Source of the DNA: Sarocladium kiliense
Taxonomy: Eukaryota; Ascomycota; Sordariomycetes; Hypocreales; Sarocladiaceae
Reading direction: 5' to 3'
DNA: 64,000 nt
Assembly (NCBI GenBank): GCA_030734395.1
Contig: JAUZTG010000024.1
Location: 306,211-370,210 of the forward strand
Shown here: positions 1-10,427 of the stretch, piece by piece
Layout of the letters: each line of letters starts with the position of its first letter
Numbering within the stretch: position 1 is the first letter of the stretch
The notes under the pieces: generated by a model
What the model saw: only the letters and a program-made list of their open reading frames with translations
What the model was told of the DNA's origin: nothing
Databases searched by the model: none
Position numbers and translations under genes: made by a program

Positions 1-52
1 ATTAGCTGGTTGACCCCCGGCCTATCTTTGCTGTGATGGCTGACAGGGCACT

Positions 53-1075
53 TCAGAAGCGGGCACCTCCATCTTTCTCAGTGAGGCCTTCGATTCCAAC
101 TTTGAGGAAGTGCTCGTCTTCCAAGACCTGCTTCCCGACCACTCCGTTCTTGAGCTCCTCTACATCCCAATTTGCCCAGACAAACCGTCCATGCAAAAAG
201 GTTGCTTCGGGGCTTGCGGCCCACACAGCGAAGTGGCCTGGTAAATCCTCTGCTCAAAGTGTTAGACATCTTAGCTAATTGAGGAAATCACTTAGCCACA
301 CTGACCATGGTCGAACTTGATCTCACCGTCTGGAACGTAACCGTGAGCTCGAGATGCTTCAGTGAGAATGCCGCCAGGATGGAAGCTGATCATCTGCATC
401 TCATCGGCGCTTGTGTCTTTGGCGATCTGCTGGATCAAGGCGGTGCCGGCATTCTTGGTCAAGCCATAGGTCGGGCGCTCAGGACCCATAGTCGACCACA
501 TGTAAGCTGCGATAGTTGATACGTTCAGCAGGAACTGCAAGTCTTTGTCAGTCTCTCCTAGAAAATGCAAGCGAAAAGTAATTGAGCCATACCTTCTTCC
601 TGTTTCCAGTTGTCTGCTTCGCGAAGTTCAGCGTCATGGCTAGAGGACCCCTGACATTGGCCTCGAAGTCACCCCATGTGCTCGCGAAGCTGGTTTTCAG
701 GATAGGAATCGACTTCCCAAAGGCAGCCGCGCTGAGGACAAGGACATCGACATAGACATTCTCTGCCTCTAGCGTTGACCAGAGCTCATCAATAGCCGTT
801 GGATCGTACACGTCCACAGCTCTGCCCTCGGCAGCTGAGCGGCCCGAAGCGCGGTTAAGACCATCCGCCGCATTTCGGAGGACGTCTTGTCGACGCCCGA
901 GGAGGATGACTTTGACAGCTCCGGCAGCTACGAATGAACGAGCAATGGACAGCCCAATGCCCGAGCTCGCTCCCGAAACCACAATGGTCTTTCCCGTTTG
1001 GCTCAAAGCAGGGAGGTGAGGAGAGATAGCCGGATAGGCTTCCTTATGGTAGAGCTTGAGGGCGGGATGGCTCAT
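53..1075 (-). CDS. Short-chain dehydrogenase/reductase (SDR1)
   Basis: NAD(P)-dependent oxidoreductase of the classical SDR family; the substrate is not predictable. Three exons (593-1075, 306-534, 53-249) give 302 aa. Introns 535-592 and 250-305 have GTATGG and GTCAGT donors, and the second has a CTAAC branch point. The start is the ATG at 1075. The cofactor motif GASSGIG is at residues 35-41, the catalytic serine is in NVST (S167), and the YxxxK pair is Y184/K188. The C-terminal segment PGHFAVWAASPEA is also typical of fungal SDRs. No signal peptide, so probably cytosolic. It is transcribed divergently from the zinc-cluster regulator at 1542, and a TATA-like element lies about 150 bp upstream. 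It is paralogous to the SDR at 38807-39745, which also sits opposite a zinc-cluster regulator. Family is sure; role unknown. Confidence 0.88.
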
Positions 1076-1541
1076 TATGCGGATTGTTCAGAAAAGAGTG
1101 AACTTGGGGAGCTCTTGGAGTGATATTGGTGACTGTGAGTGGTGTTCTTCTAAGCTTGAATGCGAAGTGATGTTGAAGACTGATGCTGGATCAACTTCAT
1201 CTTGAGGAGCAGTCAACTTCTTGACTTATATAGAGCTGAAACGAAACACAAGCCTTCATTTGATCTGATTAATTATTCAGCTATTCGAGGTTCAGATGTT
1301 GTATTGTGCCTGATTACTCAGTCCAATGCAGCGGGCGGTGGCCGCATACAAACTGCAGCTTTGTATGCGGGGTGTGTGCGCCGCTCCGCAAGCCGCCCTC
1401 GATTGCCGCATGCTAGCGAAGGTAAGACATCATGGTGACACTCACTATTCTACTCGCTATTCTACTCGCTTACTCCAGTTCCGCCCGCATCAACGGGTTC
1501 TGGTCTCCTTCAAACACCGCCCCGCACAATACAGCGCTACA
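1076..1541. promoter_or_regulatory. Shared divergent promoter SDR1 / zinc-cluster regulator 1
   Basis: 466 bp between two ATGs pointing away from each other. It holds a TATA-like element (CTATATAA read on the minus strand, 1226-1233) suited to SDR1 and a long perfect dyad at 1342-1370, listed separately. No other gene is seen. Confidence 0.6.
1342..1370. promoter_or_regulatory. Perfect 11+11 bp inverted repeat, candidate operator
   Basis: Left arm CCGCATACAAA (1342-1352), 7-nt spacer CTGCAGC, right arm TTTGTATGCGG (1360-1370); the arms are exact reverse complements. The ends are CCG and CGG triplets, the half-site type bound by dimeric Zn2Cys6 proteins, here in everted orientation. It lies 172 bp before the regulator ATG and 267 bp before the SDR1 ATG. 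Binding by the neighbouring regulator is inference. Confidence 0.5.
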
Positions 1542-2768
1542 ATGGCTTTGTCATATGAGAGAGAAGTCGAAAGCCATCGCGCAGCAGCTTGTCTCGCCTG
1601 TAGCAAGGCCAAGCGACGTTGCGGGAGAGAGCTTCCATCCTGCCGCAGGTGTCGCATCCGCAAGGCTCCCTGCTCATATCCAGCACGCATTGTTCTCTCG
1701 CGTGCCTCGCATCCTCTCACTCCACCAACTGATCAGTCCAACTCAGAGTCGTCTCCCGCCTTCGCTGATCAGACCCTACTACCCGGCACGGTCGCTGCGC
1801 CGGCTCCGTCAAGCCCTGCTGCCCGGAGTCAGCCATATTCGCAGAGCACTCCGCCATGGTTTCTGGAGCCTAGCTCATGGGATCAGACGCACGGTGCGAT
1901 ACCTGAGGATGACCGGATCACATATCCTGCATCGGGAATAGACTTCTTCCTCGATAAGCTGAGGGGATGGGTTGATCAATGGGCCCTAGAGAACCATTGT
2001 CCTTTCATACATCACCGGCTCTACGGCTCGGACCTCCCTGGTCCCCTCCAATATGCTCTTGGAGCCTGGAACACATATCGGTCCTCTATAACTCCGACTA
2101 GTACTAACATCGCTCTTCAAATGGCTCGGGATTGGTCCCAGAACCTGGTTGAGGACCAGAGCATCTCAGAGTCTTTTGACAACGGGTCTATCGACCTCAT
2201 CGCACATCTTGCCCGAACACAAGCGCTGTTGATATTCGAGCTTGTCTGCCTTTTCGATGGAGATGTACGGTCCCGCGCACATAGTGAGGCTCTCCTACCC
2301 ACCTTAAACTCCTGGGCGGAACTTGTTATGCGAAAGGCCAAAGAAGATGCATCAGCCGATCAACCCCTGGACCCAGAGCAGCTTCTGAACCAACCTCAAA
2401 TAACCCAGTTGCGCTCAGACGGAACAACAGCATCTTCATGGAGGGCCTATATCTTATCCGAGTCCATCAGACGAATTTGGGTCATCACTAGGCTCACTGA
2501 TGCAGCCTATTGGATCCTAAAGAATGGTTTCTGCGTGTGCCCGGGAAGCATCGCGTTCACCGCAAGGAATGGGGTCTGGGATGCTTCATCCCCACGGGAG
2601 TGGCTGGCAGCCTTCGAGAGCGATAGCACGATCAAGACCATCATTGCTTGTCAACGCCTCGATGCTGTTGTTCTCGGCGCTAAACCTTCCGATGTGGACG
2701 ACCTAGGTCAGGCCCTTCTTGCCTACGGCCGAGGACGGGAAGCTCTTGATGACTGGCTGTGTTCGTGA
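1542..2768 (+). CDS. Zn(II)2Cys6 transcription factor 1
   Basis: Single exon, 408 aa. The zinc binuclear cluster is at C17, C20, C27, C34, C37 and C44 (CX2CX6CX6CX2CX6C). The open frame extends upstream, but the ATG at 1542 gives the usual N-terminal position for the zinc cluster. A Ser/Pro-rich linker (about residues 55-110) follows, then a helical C-terminal half without an obvious full fungal_trans domain. Short regulators of this layout often control a local metabolic gene. It is divergent from SDR1 with a strong dyad between them, so SDR1 and itself are the likeliest targets (inference). Nuclear location expected. Confidence 0.85.
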   Translation: MALSYEREVESHRAAACLACSKAKRRCGRELPSCRRCRIRKAPCSYPARIVLSRASHPLTPPTDQSNSESSPAFADQTLLPGTVAAPAPSSPAARSQPYSQSTPPWFLEPSSWDQTHGAIPEDDRITYPASGIDFFLDKLRGWVDQWALENHCPFIHHRLYGSDLPGPLQYALGAWNTYRSSITPTSTNIALQMARDWSQNLVEDQSISESFDNGSIDLIAHLARTQALLIFELVCLFDGDVRSRAHSEALLPTLNSWAELVMRKAKEDASADQPLDPEQLLNQPQITQLRSDGTTASSWRAYILSESIRRIWVITRLTDAAYWILKNGFCVCPGSIAFTARNGVWDASSPREWLAAFESDSTIKTIIACQRLDAVVLGAKPSDVDDLGQALLAYGRGREALDDWLCS

Positions 2769-3801
2769 TGACCCTGGAGCGGCCACAGCTGTTGAAAAGG
2801 CATCCAATTACAAACATGTGTCGCGGTCGCCTTGGCTAGGCCTCGTGCGTTGTGAGGTGGCAATCGCCCCAAGCTGCGTCCCATTCTCCGACTCCATTGG
2901 CTCAGCACGCCATCAATCAAACCCCCCCCCCCCCCCCCCCCCTAAAGAGCGAACTCGTTCACTGACATAGTAACCTTCGTTTCAAAATTAACTATCTTTG
3001 TATTTCACGAGCCTTGGAACTTACAACTTCAACCCCAATCTGACTGAGAGTGCACGTTTGCCACTGGTAGTGGGCCTTGAAGGAGGCGGAAGCGGCGCAG
3101 CCAGATTCTGATCGCCAAGACAGCCGTAATCTGTCTGTTAATTGCCTTTCTGAGCGGCATCCGCCTCCTTGCTCAACATGTGTTCCTAATCTTGTTAAAT
3201 GAAACGACTAGAATAGATGAGGCTGGCTCTAAGTCTGTAGTAAGCTTTGACTCCGTCATCTGGTCGCTTGGTGCCGAGGCAGTGACGTCGGTGCTGTTGT
3301 GCTAGGTATCACGTCGAGTCACGCGACTGACCATACTGCAGGTACAAGGGGCAGGATCCTGATATCTTGGCCAAAGCTGTCATTATGTCTACGGCCTCCA
3401 CGACTATACGAGCAGACCCCAAGGCGTCAATTGCACTGCCCAGGACTTGCCATAAGTAGTAACTCGCATACATCAGCCTCTAGGAAATCGAACTTGAGGA
3501 TGAGTAGTGCTAAGTTTAACTCGGGTTCTTCCCGTTGTGGTCAATACAGAGTATTACTATGTTGGACGAACAGCTTGAAGTGAGGCGTTCTTGCGAAGAT
3601 CAAGCCTCCGTCTTCAGTCTTCAGTTGTGGACTTTAGAGTATAAAGTCAAACGCGGATGACTGCTTTCAAGTTGGTAAATCAGCTCACCACATCTCAGTC
3701 AATCGAATAAATTGTCTTCTTCTACTTCTTCGTTGTCAACGACACTTTACAATCCCTTCTTACCAACCCAACTGCAGTCCGACTTGCTCTGCTGTCTTAG
3801 G
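2769..3801. other. Intergenic, with C21 tract
   Basis: About 1 kb between same-strand genes. Apart from a run of C (2922-2942) nothing convincing is seen. Short open frames (for example 3299-3583) have no recognisable domain. Confidence 0.5.
2922..2942. repeat. Poly-C homopolymer (21 C)
   Basis: Uninterrupted run of 21 C, about 150 bp after the stop codon of regulator 1. It is the longest of four G/C runs of 11 or more noted in the window. The length may be inaccurate in the assembly. Confidence 0.9.
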
Positions 3802-5511
3802 ATGTATCCGACTCGAAGTCTCTTTCCCCTAGCATTGCTAGCAGCTACACACGTAGTAGCGTCGCCTCTCCCAGCTGAGGAGTCTAAGCTCTCTTTTCCA
3901 CCATCTCTGTTTGACATTGAATTCAACGAGCTGGAACTAGAAAGGCTGAGCCACATAGCGAGGGATATCAGCAATGGAGCCCATCTTTCCAAGCGAGTGA
4001 ACGACGAGACTCGCGCAGTACTTGACGACAAGGACAAATTTTGCGGTTGGAACCGCGAGACAATTCAAGGTGCAAAGGATGCCTTGCACCAGACAGGGGC
4101 TCTCACCTATCTTGGTGTCTTCATTGATCTGAAAGAGACCATGAACAACGGGGAGATGTTTGGCTTAGGTCAGTTTTCTACCATTTTTCTTCACTCGCAA
4201 CTCTTCTAATTATATTACTGTGCAGGCGGCGACCCCACCGACTGGTTAGATAAATGGGAAAAGAGGCTCTTTTTGAACTCCTCTGGAACAACAGGAGGAG
4301 ATGGGTGCTGGGATGTCGGCCACGAGTGCAAGCCTGGAGGCCCTCTATATGGTCTACAATGCTCCGAGTACTTCGATGCCGGCACCAAAATCATGGAGAG
4401 GAATGCTGAAAAGAACGAATTTGCTGCGGAATTGCTTTCAGACATGGTCAAGACCTCTTACTGGCTATTCGAGGCTGTCATGGGCACACATGAAAAGATT
4501 CGCGCACTCTTGTCAAGACTCTTTCGGCAGGCTCTCATTACAGACCTCAAGATAGATGAGATGGTTGGCAGACTGGCTCCCGAGGACGAGTCTTCGGCGG
4601 CATTTGACATTATCTCGAGTCTCTCGACTGCAGTTGGCCTTGTCGGGGCTTTCGCCGGTCTCGGAAGTGGCCCAGCAGCTGAGAGCGTCTCTGCAGGGAC
4701 TGACATTATCGGGAGTATCCTCGATGCCGTGTCATCTGAGTTCGAGGAGGAGCCGGAGAAATTCGACACAGGCAGCATTCGTGGCGCTTTGGGTAGCTTC
4801 GTGGGGAAGACAGAAGAGTACCTTGAGCGTTCACTTATGCTAGCAACGGGCACACGACAACCCAAAAGCCCAGGTGGTATCACGACCAAACTGGACTTCT
4901 GGGAGCTGCCCTTCTTCGACGCTCCCGGCCTTTTCCACAAACAGCCCTTGGCCTTCTACTACAACGGCTACTGGCTCATGGGCACAGCAGACAACGAGTA
5001 CATATCGTCGCTCGACAATTTCCGAGACAACATCCAAGCCACTGTTGTGCACAACATCATCAAGGCTGACGGTAACTTCCTTTACGGCGACTACGACGTG
5101 TCCGAGGAAGAGTGCAATCAGATGAGCAACGCGCGCTGGCACCACATTGCGAAGCGCGACCGTGGCTTTTGCTTCCATCTCGCTAAGAAGACAGACTACA
5201 ACTACTACGAAGACGTCGACGAGGACATTTATGCTGCCCTGAAGGAGTATGGCATCTACGACATCGGCGTCTACTACAAGTCAATCATCGAGTGCGGCAA
5301 CTACCTCAACTCAGACCGCGGAGAGAAGAAGCCGAAGTTCAGTATCGGACTGGGAGCAGACATAGGCAAGGTGCCTCATTGCCACTTCAATCTGCCGGTC
5401 GCTGCCGGAAAAGTCATCCGATGTGGTGCTCCCAATCAAGTCAATCAACAAGATTGCATCGAGCCCATCGACATTGACTGCGATTCGGATGGTAAGAACT
5501 GCGAGGGCTAG
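3802..5511 (+). CDS. Secreted protein of unknown family (prepro-type)
   Basis: Two exons (3802-4168, 4226-5511; intron 4169-4225 with GTCAGT donor) encode 550 aa. A signal peptide covers about residues 1-20 and ends near VVAS-PLPA. A dibasic LSKR at 62-65 looks like a Kex2-type processing site, suggesting a propeptide. The middle carries an Ala/Gly-rich hydrophobic stretch (LSTAVGLVGAFAGLGSG), and the C-terminal half is rich in Tyr, Asp and Cys, ending in a cysteine-bearing acidic tail (CIEPIDIDCDSDGKNCEG). I do not recognise the family and see no catalytic motif. It is probably extracellular. The hydrophobic segment could be a membrane-inserting helix pair or simply a buried core. Confidence 0.7.
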
Positions 5512-6024
5512 GAGGAATGACGCCTCGAGACAAGTCGGCCAACATCATCGGCACCGCCTTCGGCCGCATGAAAGATGCAATGGCGAGGACGTGGACGGCC
5601 AAGCCGCACCGGGAGGGCGAGTCCCGTTTTTATATAGACTTTCCTTACTTATACGAGATGCTGTCACTGGCAGAGCGTGTTGTGATTGGTCTTCAAGAAT
5701 TGTGAGAATGACATGATGGCTGGACGCTTATTGAGCGCCCATGGTGGCCGTGTCCCGCAACACTGTCACTCGGAAGTGATCAAGGTTGTGCAATTGTTAT
5801 AAATGTTCATCCAGTGTCTAAGAAGAGTACACAGGATTCTGGCTTTCATGACTTCTCTGCACAGCTAAAGAAAATAGCCTAGAATCCTCTTAAGAACATT
5901 ATCAACAATCTCGAATACTGCCAAATTAGCCGACCGTGCGAGAATACCTGACGTCCCAACTCCGAACATCGATCTAGCTCGCTCGTAAGGTCTAATCAGT
6001 TACACCACGATTCCCACAGAAATC
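5512..6024. other. Intergenic, nothing recognised
   Basis: 513 bp between same-strand genes. It contains only short open frames without domain signals, and presumably the promoter of the SnoaL-like gene. Confidence 0.5.
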
Positions 6025-6438
6025 ATGGGCAACTACCCAGTAACATCCGAAGACGATGAGCGCCGGAAGTTATATGGTCGGTACATCGACTACTGCAACG
6101 AGCATAACTTCAAGGCGATGGAGCAGTTCTACACGGAACCCATAAACATCAATGACCAGCCTTGGAAGCAATCTGTCGTTACCAAACAATTCGAGCCTCT
6201 GGTTGCGGCATTCCCGGATTGGCATTGGGAGATCCGCACATTTGCGATTGACGGCGATTTTCTTTCTTTGCACTTCCGCGTGACGGGCACGCACAAGGGT
6301 GTCTTCCAGGGCATTGAGCCGACTGGAAAGCGGGTGTCTGCACAGCAATTCACCTTGTACCATCTCGTTGACGGGAAGTTCACGGAGGTGTGGGATATGA
6401 CCGACTTCGAGTCGATTGTTAAGCAGCTTCAGTCATGA
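6025..6438 (+). CDS. SnoaL-like polyketide-cyclase-family protein
   Basis: Single exon of 137 aa with the NTF2-like cone fold signature of SnoaL proteins: an N-terminal helix ending in FYTEP, then FPDWHWEIRTFAIDGD, FRVTGTHKG, IEPTGKRV and a C-terminal GKFTEVWDMTD strand. The length is normal for the family. Members are small cytosolic isomerases, cyclases or hydrolases, and many are uncharacterised proteins; the substrate cannot be told here. No polyketide synthase is in the window, so a biosynthetic role is not supported by context. Confidence 0.85.
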   Translation: MGNYPVTSEDDERRKLYGRYIDYCNEHNFKAMEQFYTEPININDQPWKQSVVTKQFEPLVAAFPDWHWEIRTFAIDGDFLSLHFRVTGTHKGVFQGIEPTGKRVSAQQFTLYHLVDGKFTEVWDMTDFESIVKQLQS

Positions 6439-7251
6439 GGAACCGAGCTGAGAGGATACTATGATCGGAGAAAATTGGGCGAGCCCCCATATCCGGGGCC
6501 ATGTCGCTGGGCCATACATCATCATGCCTTTGCCGAGTTCAAAGAGACTACGGATGTTGATCATTAGGCTATTCAGCTGAAGGCTCTTTTGGCAGGAGAA
6601 AGCGTTCTACTATTGCGCTGCGGAGACTCGGAGCCACAGGTCTCCTTTGAATAGGACCCGACTATGTTCAATGAAAGTCCCTCTCATTCTGCGACGTCTG
6701 ACCCGCGGCCGATCGATACAGACCACAATTCATGAGAAGTGTCGTAAATGGAGCGCGCACAGCTTGGCTGACAGAGCAGGTTCTGCCTTTCTCCGACGGT
6801 TAAACGACTTGCCAAGGCTCTGGCATATCCCCTGTTCATGGCGCCTTTGTCCCGTCGGAGGAATGACCCCTGATCGCCCACAATCCCCAGATGTTGATCT
6901 CCTCCGAATTACAATGGGGTAAACCCACCTCTGTTGCCATTCTCCGCGCGCGTTCTTTTCCCCAGAGACTGTATCCATCTGTTCCTGACCCCCGCTCGTT
7001 TGCCAACTCCTATTTGCCAAGTGATTCCTGGATAAACAGACAACCCAAGGTGCTTTGATGGTCTGTGGCAAGGACGGGCAATGGCTTTCCAATTTCCACG
7101 GCCCAGACATAAAGGACGGTCAATGTCCGACGTCAATCATCATGGGGAGCGCCTGAAGAAACAAGCTATTTGAGACCTTCGTCGGTCAGCCATTCTCCGA
7201 GAATCTCACCTGTCGAAATCTCGTTGTTGGTAACCAGGATTGACCAACAAG
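6439..7251. other. Intergenic, nothing recognised
   Basis: 813 bp upstream of the beta-helix protein gene. Overlapping short open frames occur on both strands with no domain signal. Confidence 0.5.
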
Positions 7252-10176
7252 ATGACGGGAGCTTCGGCAAGCCTAGCGCTGGCCACCATCGCCCTTCATG
7301 TCCCAGCTGTAATTGGAGCACTTACGTACTATGTCTCGCCAGACGGTACAGGCTCCGGTACAAGTCGCTCCAGTCCCTTCGGAAGTTTGGGAGAAGCTCA
7401 AGACGCTGTCAGGGCTTCACTTGCCGATGGAGAAGAAGACATCACCGTTCAGCTTGCTAGCGGTCTTTATGTCATTGAGGAGACGTTGAACTTGACATCT
7501 CAGGATTCTGGATCTCCGGGCCATCCGGTAGTCTGGAAGGCTGATGAGGCTGGCGATGTGGTCATTTCAGGAGGTCTTAAAGTGTCTAACTGGACCGACA
7601 CTGGCTCCAAAGGCATATACTCAGCATCAGTCCCAAGCGGCACCAAGTCACGCAACCTTTACGTGAACGGCAAAGCTGCGAACTATGCTCGACGAATGAT
7701 CGAACGCTCCGATTTCAACACAACAAATAGCTCAATGTTGTGGGAATCGAGCGACTATGACTGGATCATGGAAGCTGGCGATCTCGATGGTGCTGAGATC
7801 CGAGCTGTTCAGGCCTTCACTGATCGCATCGCGCCAATCGAGCGTGTCCTTGACAGAGAGATGCTCATGACCCGTCCTAGTTGGGACAACAACATCATCG
7901 GTTACGACACATTCAGTAATCCGGACGGCTTCTACAATGTCGACTTTCTCACCTGGATTCAAGGAGCGTTGAGTTTGCTTGAAGAGGGCGGAGGGTACTA
8001 TCTGGACTCCGAGAACGGAACGGTATACTACATCCCACTTGAGGGCGAAGACATGGAAACTCTGGACGCCTGGCTGGGAGTTAAAGAGGCTCTTGTTACC
8101 TTTGCGGGTACTTACGATGAGCCTGTTCACGACATTGCTTTCGAAGACATCAGTTTTGCCCACACCACATGGCTCAAGCCTGGCGAGGGCTATGGTTACG
8201 TTGACCAGCAAACGGGAGGCTATATTGGTGCAAACACTACCTATCCAGAGTTCGAAGCCACCCGTCCGCATTGGCATCAAATGCCTGCTGCGATTCAGAT
8301 CAGCGCTGCGCATGATATCAGCTTCACGGGTGGAAACTACACTCAAATGGGTGCTTGTGGCTTTGGCATCGGCAATGACGACAATGCGTATGTTTCGCAG
8401 CTTGGACTTGGCACCAGGAACGTGTCAGTTGTAGGCGGCTACTTTACCCAGGTCATGGGTAACTCTATCATGGTTGGTGGTATCCAAGCCAACGCGCATC
8501 ATCCTAGTGATCCGCGCATGCTCAACTCGCACATCACAATCTCGGAAAACGTCTTCTGGAATACCTCATCACTGATCAGCTCGACTGTGCCGATCATGTT
8601 CACATACACCCAGTACTCAACCATCTCTAACAACGATGTCTCGAATGTTCCTTATTCTGGCATGACGCACGGTTATGGCTGGGGCTCCAACGATGCGGGC
8701 GGAAGCCCCGAGTACATCAAACGTGGACTTTACAACTATCAACCGCTGTACCAGACACCAACGATCATGCGAAACAACCGCATTGAAGGAAACATTGTCA
8801 GCAACTACGGCACTGGCCACGCTGATCTCGGCGCATTCTACACCTTGTCCAAGGCTCCAGACACTTACTTCCTAAACAACTATGCCTTTGGCGCCTCATG
8901 GTTCGGGAAATACGCGGACGAAGGCGCCAACTCCCTGATCGTTCAGAACAACGTTCTCATGAGCACTGGCAATTGGTATGCGCCAAACGACTGTTGCGGT
9001 CAGAATACTGGCAACAACACCTTCTACGACAACTTCGGTCGTGTCGGCAATGACCAGGTGTATCTCCCCAACCGCAGTGGGCCACACAACAACACATTCC
9101 TCCGCAACTTCAATGTAACGGATCAGTCCCAGATTTCAGTCGCTGGCCATCGCGTCGCCTACCGTGCGGGTATTCTTCCTGCTCACCGCGATGCCCGCCT
9201 CAATCCCCTTTCAAACCCTGACCTCCCCGATGGCTACATTGCGCTGGACTTCTCTGCTAGTCTGGACGAGGGGATTGTTGTTGTCAACCTCACGAATTTT
9301 GATGACAGTGAGTTCACCGACGTTTCTTGGACCGTGAGCATCTCCGAAGGCTATGATGTCTCCGCCGAGGAAGAGTCATCGACCGTCGAAGCCGACAGCA
9401 CTGCACAAGCAGTGTATGCCGTGTCCGCCCAAGATAGCGGCGGCAATAACCTACCGCCAACCATTTCTGTCGAGGTCACTTATGTGAACTCCCGTACCGG
9501 CTCTTCTTCGACGCGATCCGAGACTGGCACTCAGCCCGGAATCTCACGGCTGCCACGTTGCAACGGTCGCAATAGTACCTACAGCTTCAAGAGGTCTGCT
9601 TCGTGGGACGTTCAGCCCTCGGTGGTTGGAACAGCCGGATCGCTGTTTGGTATCCGCGCTGGTGGACGAGGTCTTTCCCGTCCCTATGACGACTGGGCAT
9701 CGCTGTATGTCGAAGAGGCTCTCGATGGATCGCAGAATTCTTCCTCTGTCACTGTGAAGCTAGTGTCGCTTGATGTTAGCGACGAGATGTCCCCCGAAGC
9801 TGGCGTTATGATCCGAAGCAATGCTGCAGGTGGCAACACAACGTTTCAGGGCCCTTATGCAGCCTTGCTCTTCCACGGGGGCGAAGAAAAGCTTGCTTTC
9901 AAGCGTGCTGCAACTGGTAATGGAAGGCTTGACACGATTATTGATTCCGTGAATGATTTGAAGCTTCCGCTATGCCTGCGACTGAAGATTGACGGCGATG
10001 GTAGCGAAGTGACTGCCGAATATGCCCCTGGTCAGGACTGTGACAACTGGGAGGATTTGGAAGGCACTATGAGCCTTGGATCTCATGACGGTCTTGACGC
10101 TGGAGTTATTGTTGGTTCGGGCGGAGGCTTCAGGCAATCAACTGGCGTCTTTGGTGGCTTCGCAATTGGTAGCTGA
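7252..10176 (+). CDS. Large secreted right-handed beta-helix protein, GH141-like
   Basis: Intronless, 974 aa. The ATG at 7252 begins a signal peptide (about residues 1-22), and the mature end has YYVSPDGTGSGTSRSSPF, a typical opening of secreted parallel beta-helix enzymes. From there to about residue 640 the protein is full of short beta-strand and Asn/Gly turns (NNRIEGNIVSNYG, NNVLMSTG), as in right-handed beta-helix folds. Many N-glycosylation sequons are present. The last 200 residues look like a separate beta-sandwich (AGVMIRSN, PYAALLF). The overall architecture resembles GH141-type glycosidases acting on plant polysaccharides; a polysaccharide lyase is the main alternative. Neighbours are a sugar transporter (tail-to-tail) and other accessory genes, consistent with extracellular glycan breakdown. 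Family assignment is by pattern only. Confidence 0.75.
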   Translation: MTGASASLALATIALHVPAVIGALTYYVSPDGTGSGTSRSSPFGSLGEAQDAVRASLADGEEDITVQLASGLYVIEETLNLTSQDSGSPGHPVVWKADEAGDVVISGGLKVSNWTDTGSKGIYSASVPSGTKSRNLYVNGKAANYARRMIERSDFNTTNSSMLWESSDYDWIMEAGDLDGAEIRAVQAFTDRIAPIERVLDREMLMTRPSWDNNIIGYDTFSNPDGFYNVDFLTWIQGALSLLEEGGGYYLDSENGTVYYIPLEGEDMETLDAWLGVKEALVTFAGTYDEPVHDIAFEDISFAHTTWLKPGEGYGYVDQQTGGYIGANTTYPEFEATRPHWHQMPAAIQISAAHDISFTGGNYTQMGACGFGIGNDDNAYVSQLGLGTRNVSVVGGYFTQVMGNSIMVGGIQANAHHPSDPRMLNSHITISENVFWNTSSLISSTVPIMFTYTQYSTISNNDVSNVPYSGMTHGYGWGSNDAGGSPEYIKRGLYNYQPLYQTPTIMRNNRIEGNIVSNYGTGHADLGAFYTLSKAPDTYFLNNYAFGASWFGKYADEGANSLIVQNNVLMSTGNWYAPNDCCGQNTGNNTFYDNFGRVGNDQVYLPNRSGPHNNTFLRNFNVTDQSQISVAGHRVAYRAGILPAHRDARLNPLSNPDLPDGYIALDFSASLDEGIVVVNLTNFDDSEFTDVSWTVSISEGYDVSAEEESSTVEADSTAQAVYAVSAQDSGGNNLPPTISVEVTYVNSRTGSSSTRSETGTQPGISRLPRCNGRNSTYSFKRSASWDVQPSVVGTAGSLFGIRAGGRGLSRPYDDWASLYVEEALDGSQNSSSVTVKLVSLDVSDEMSPEAGVMIRSNAAGGNTTFQGPYAALLFHGGEEKLAFKRAATGNGRLDTIIDSVNDLKLPLCLRLKIDGDGSEVTAEYAPGQDCDNWEDLEGTMSLGSHDGLDAGVIVGSGGGFRQSTGVFGGFAIGS

Positions 10177-10294
10177 ACCTAGGATAGCTTGTAAATTCGA
10201 TATAGATCCAGACTCAAAGCAAAATGACAGCGGTAATATTATTCATGAGATCATGGGCTTGTTAGTGGCTAGAGGTCTAATAATAATACGAAAA

Positions 10295-10422
10295 ACAGCA
10301 GGCAAAATAGTAGCTTAAATAGCAGTTGAAATAGTAGTTATAACAGCAGTTATAACAGCAGTTGAAATAGCAGGTAGGATAGCAGGTAGAATAGCAGCTG
10401 AAATAGTAGCTAAAATAACAGG
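10295..10422. repeat. 12-bp minisatellite, ten units plus a partial
   Basis: Ten imperfect 12-bp units related to ATAGCAGTTGAA run from 10295 to 10414, followed by a partial unit. Variation is mostly at a few positions (GTA/GCA, TTGAA/TTATA/GGTAGA). It lies between the 3' ends of two convergent genes, almost touching the transporter stop codon. Confidence 0.85.
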
Positions 10423-10427
10423 CCGAT

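Noticed and set aside
7240..7251. Earlier start of the beta-helix protein at a TTG
   Set aside because: The ATG at 7252 begins an intact signal peptide, and fungal genes rarely start at TTG.
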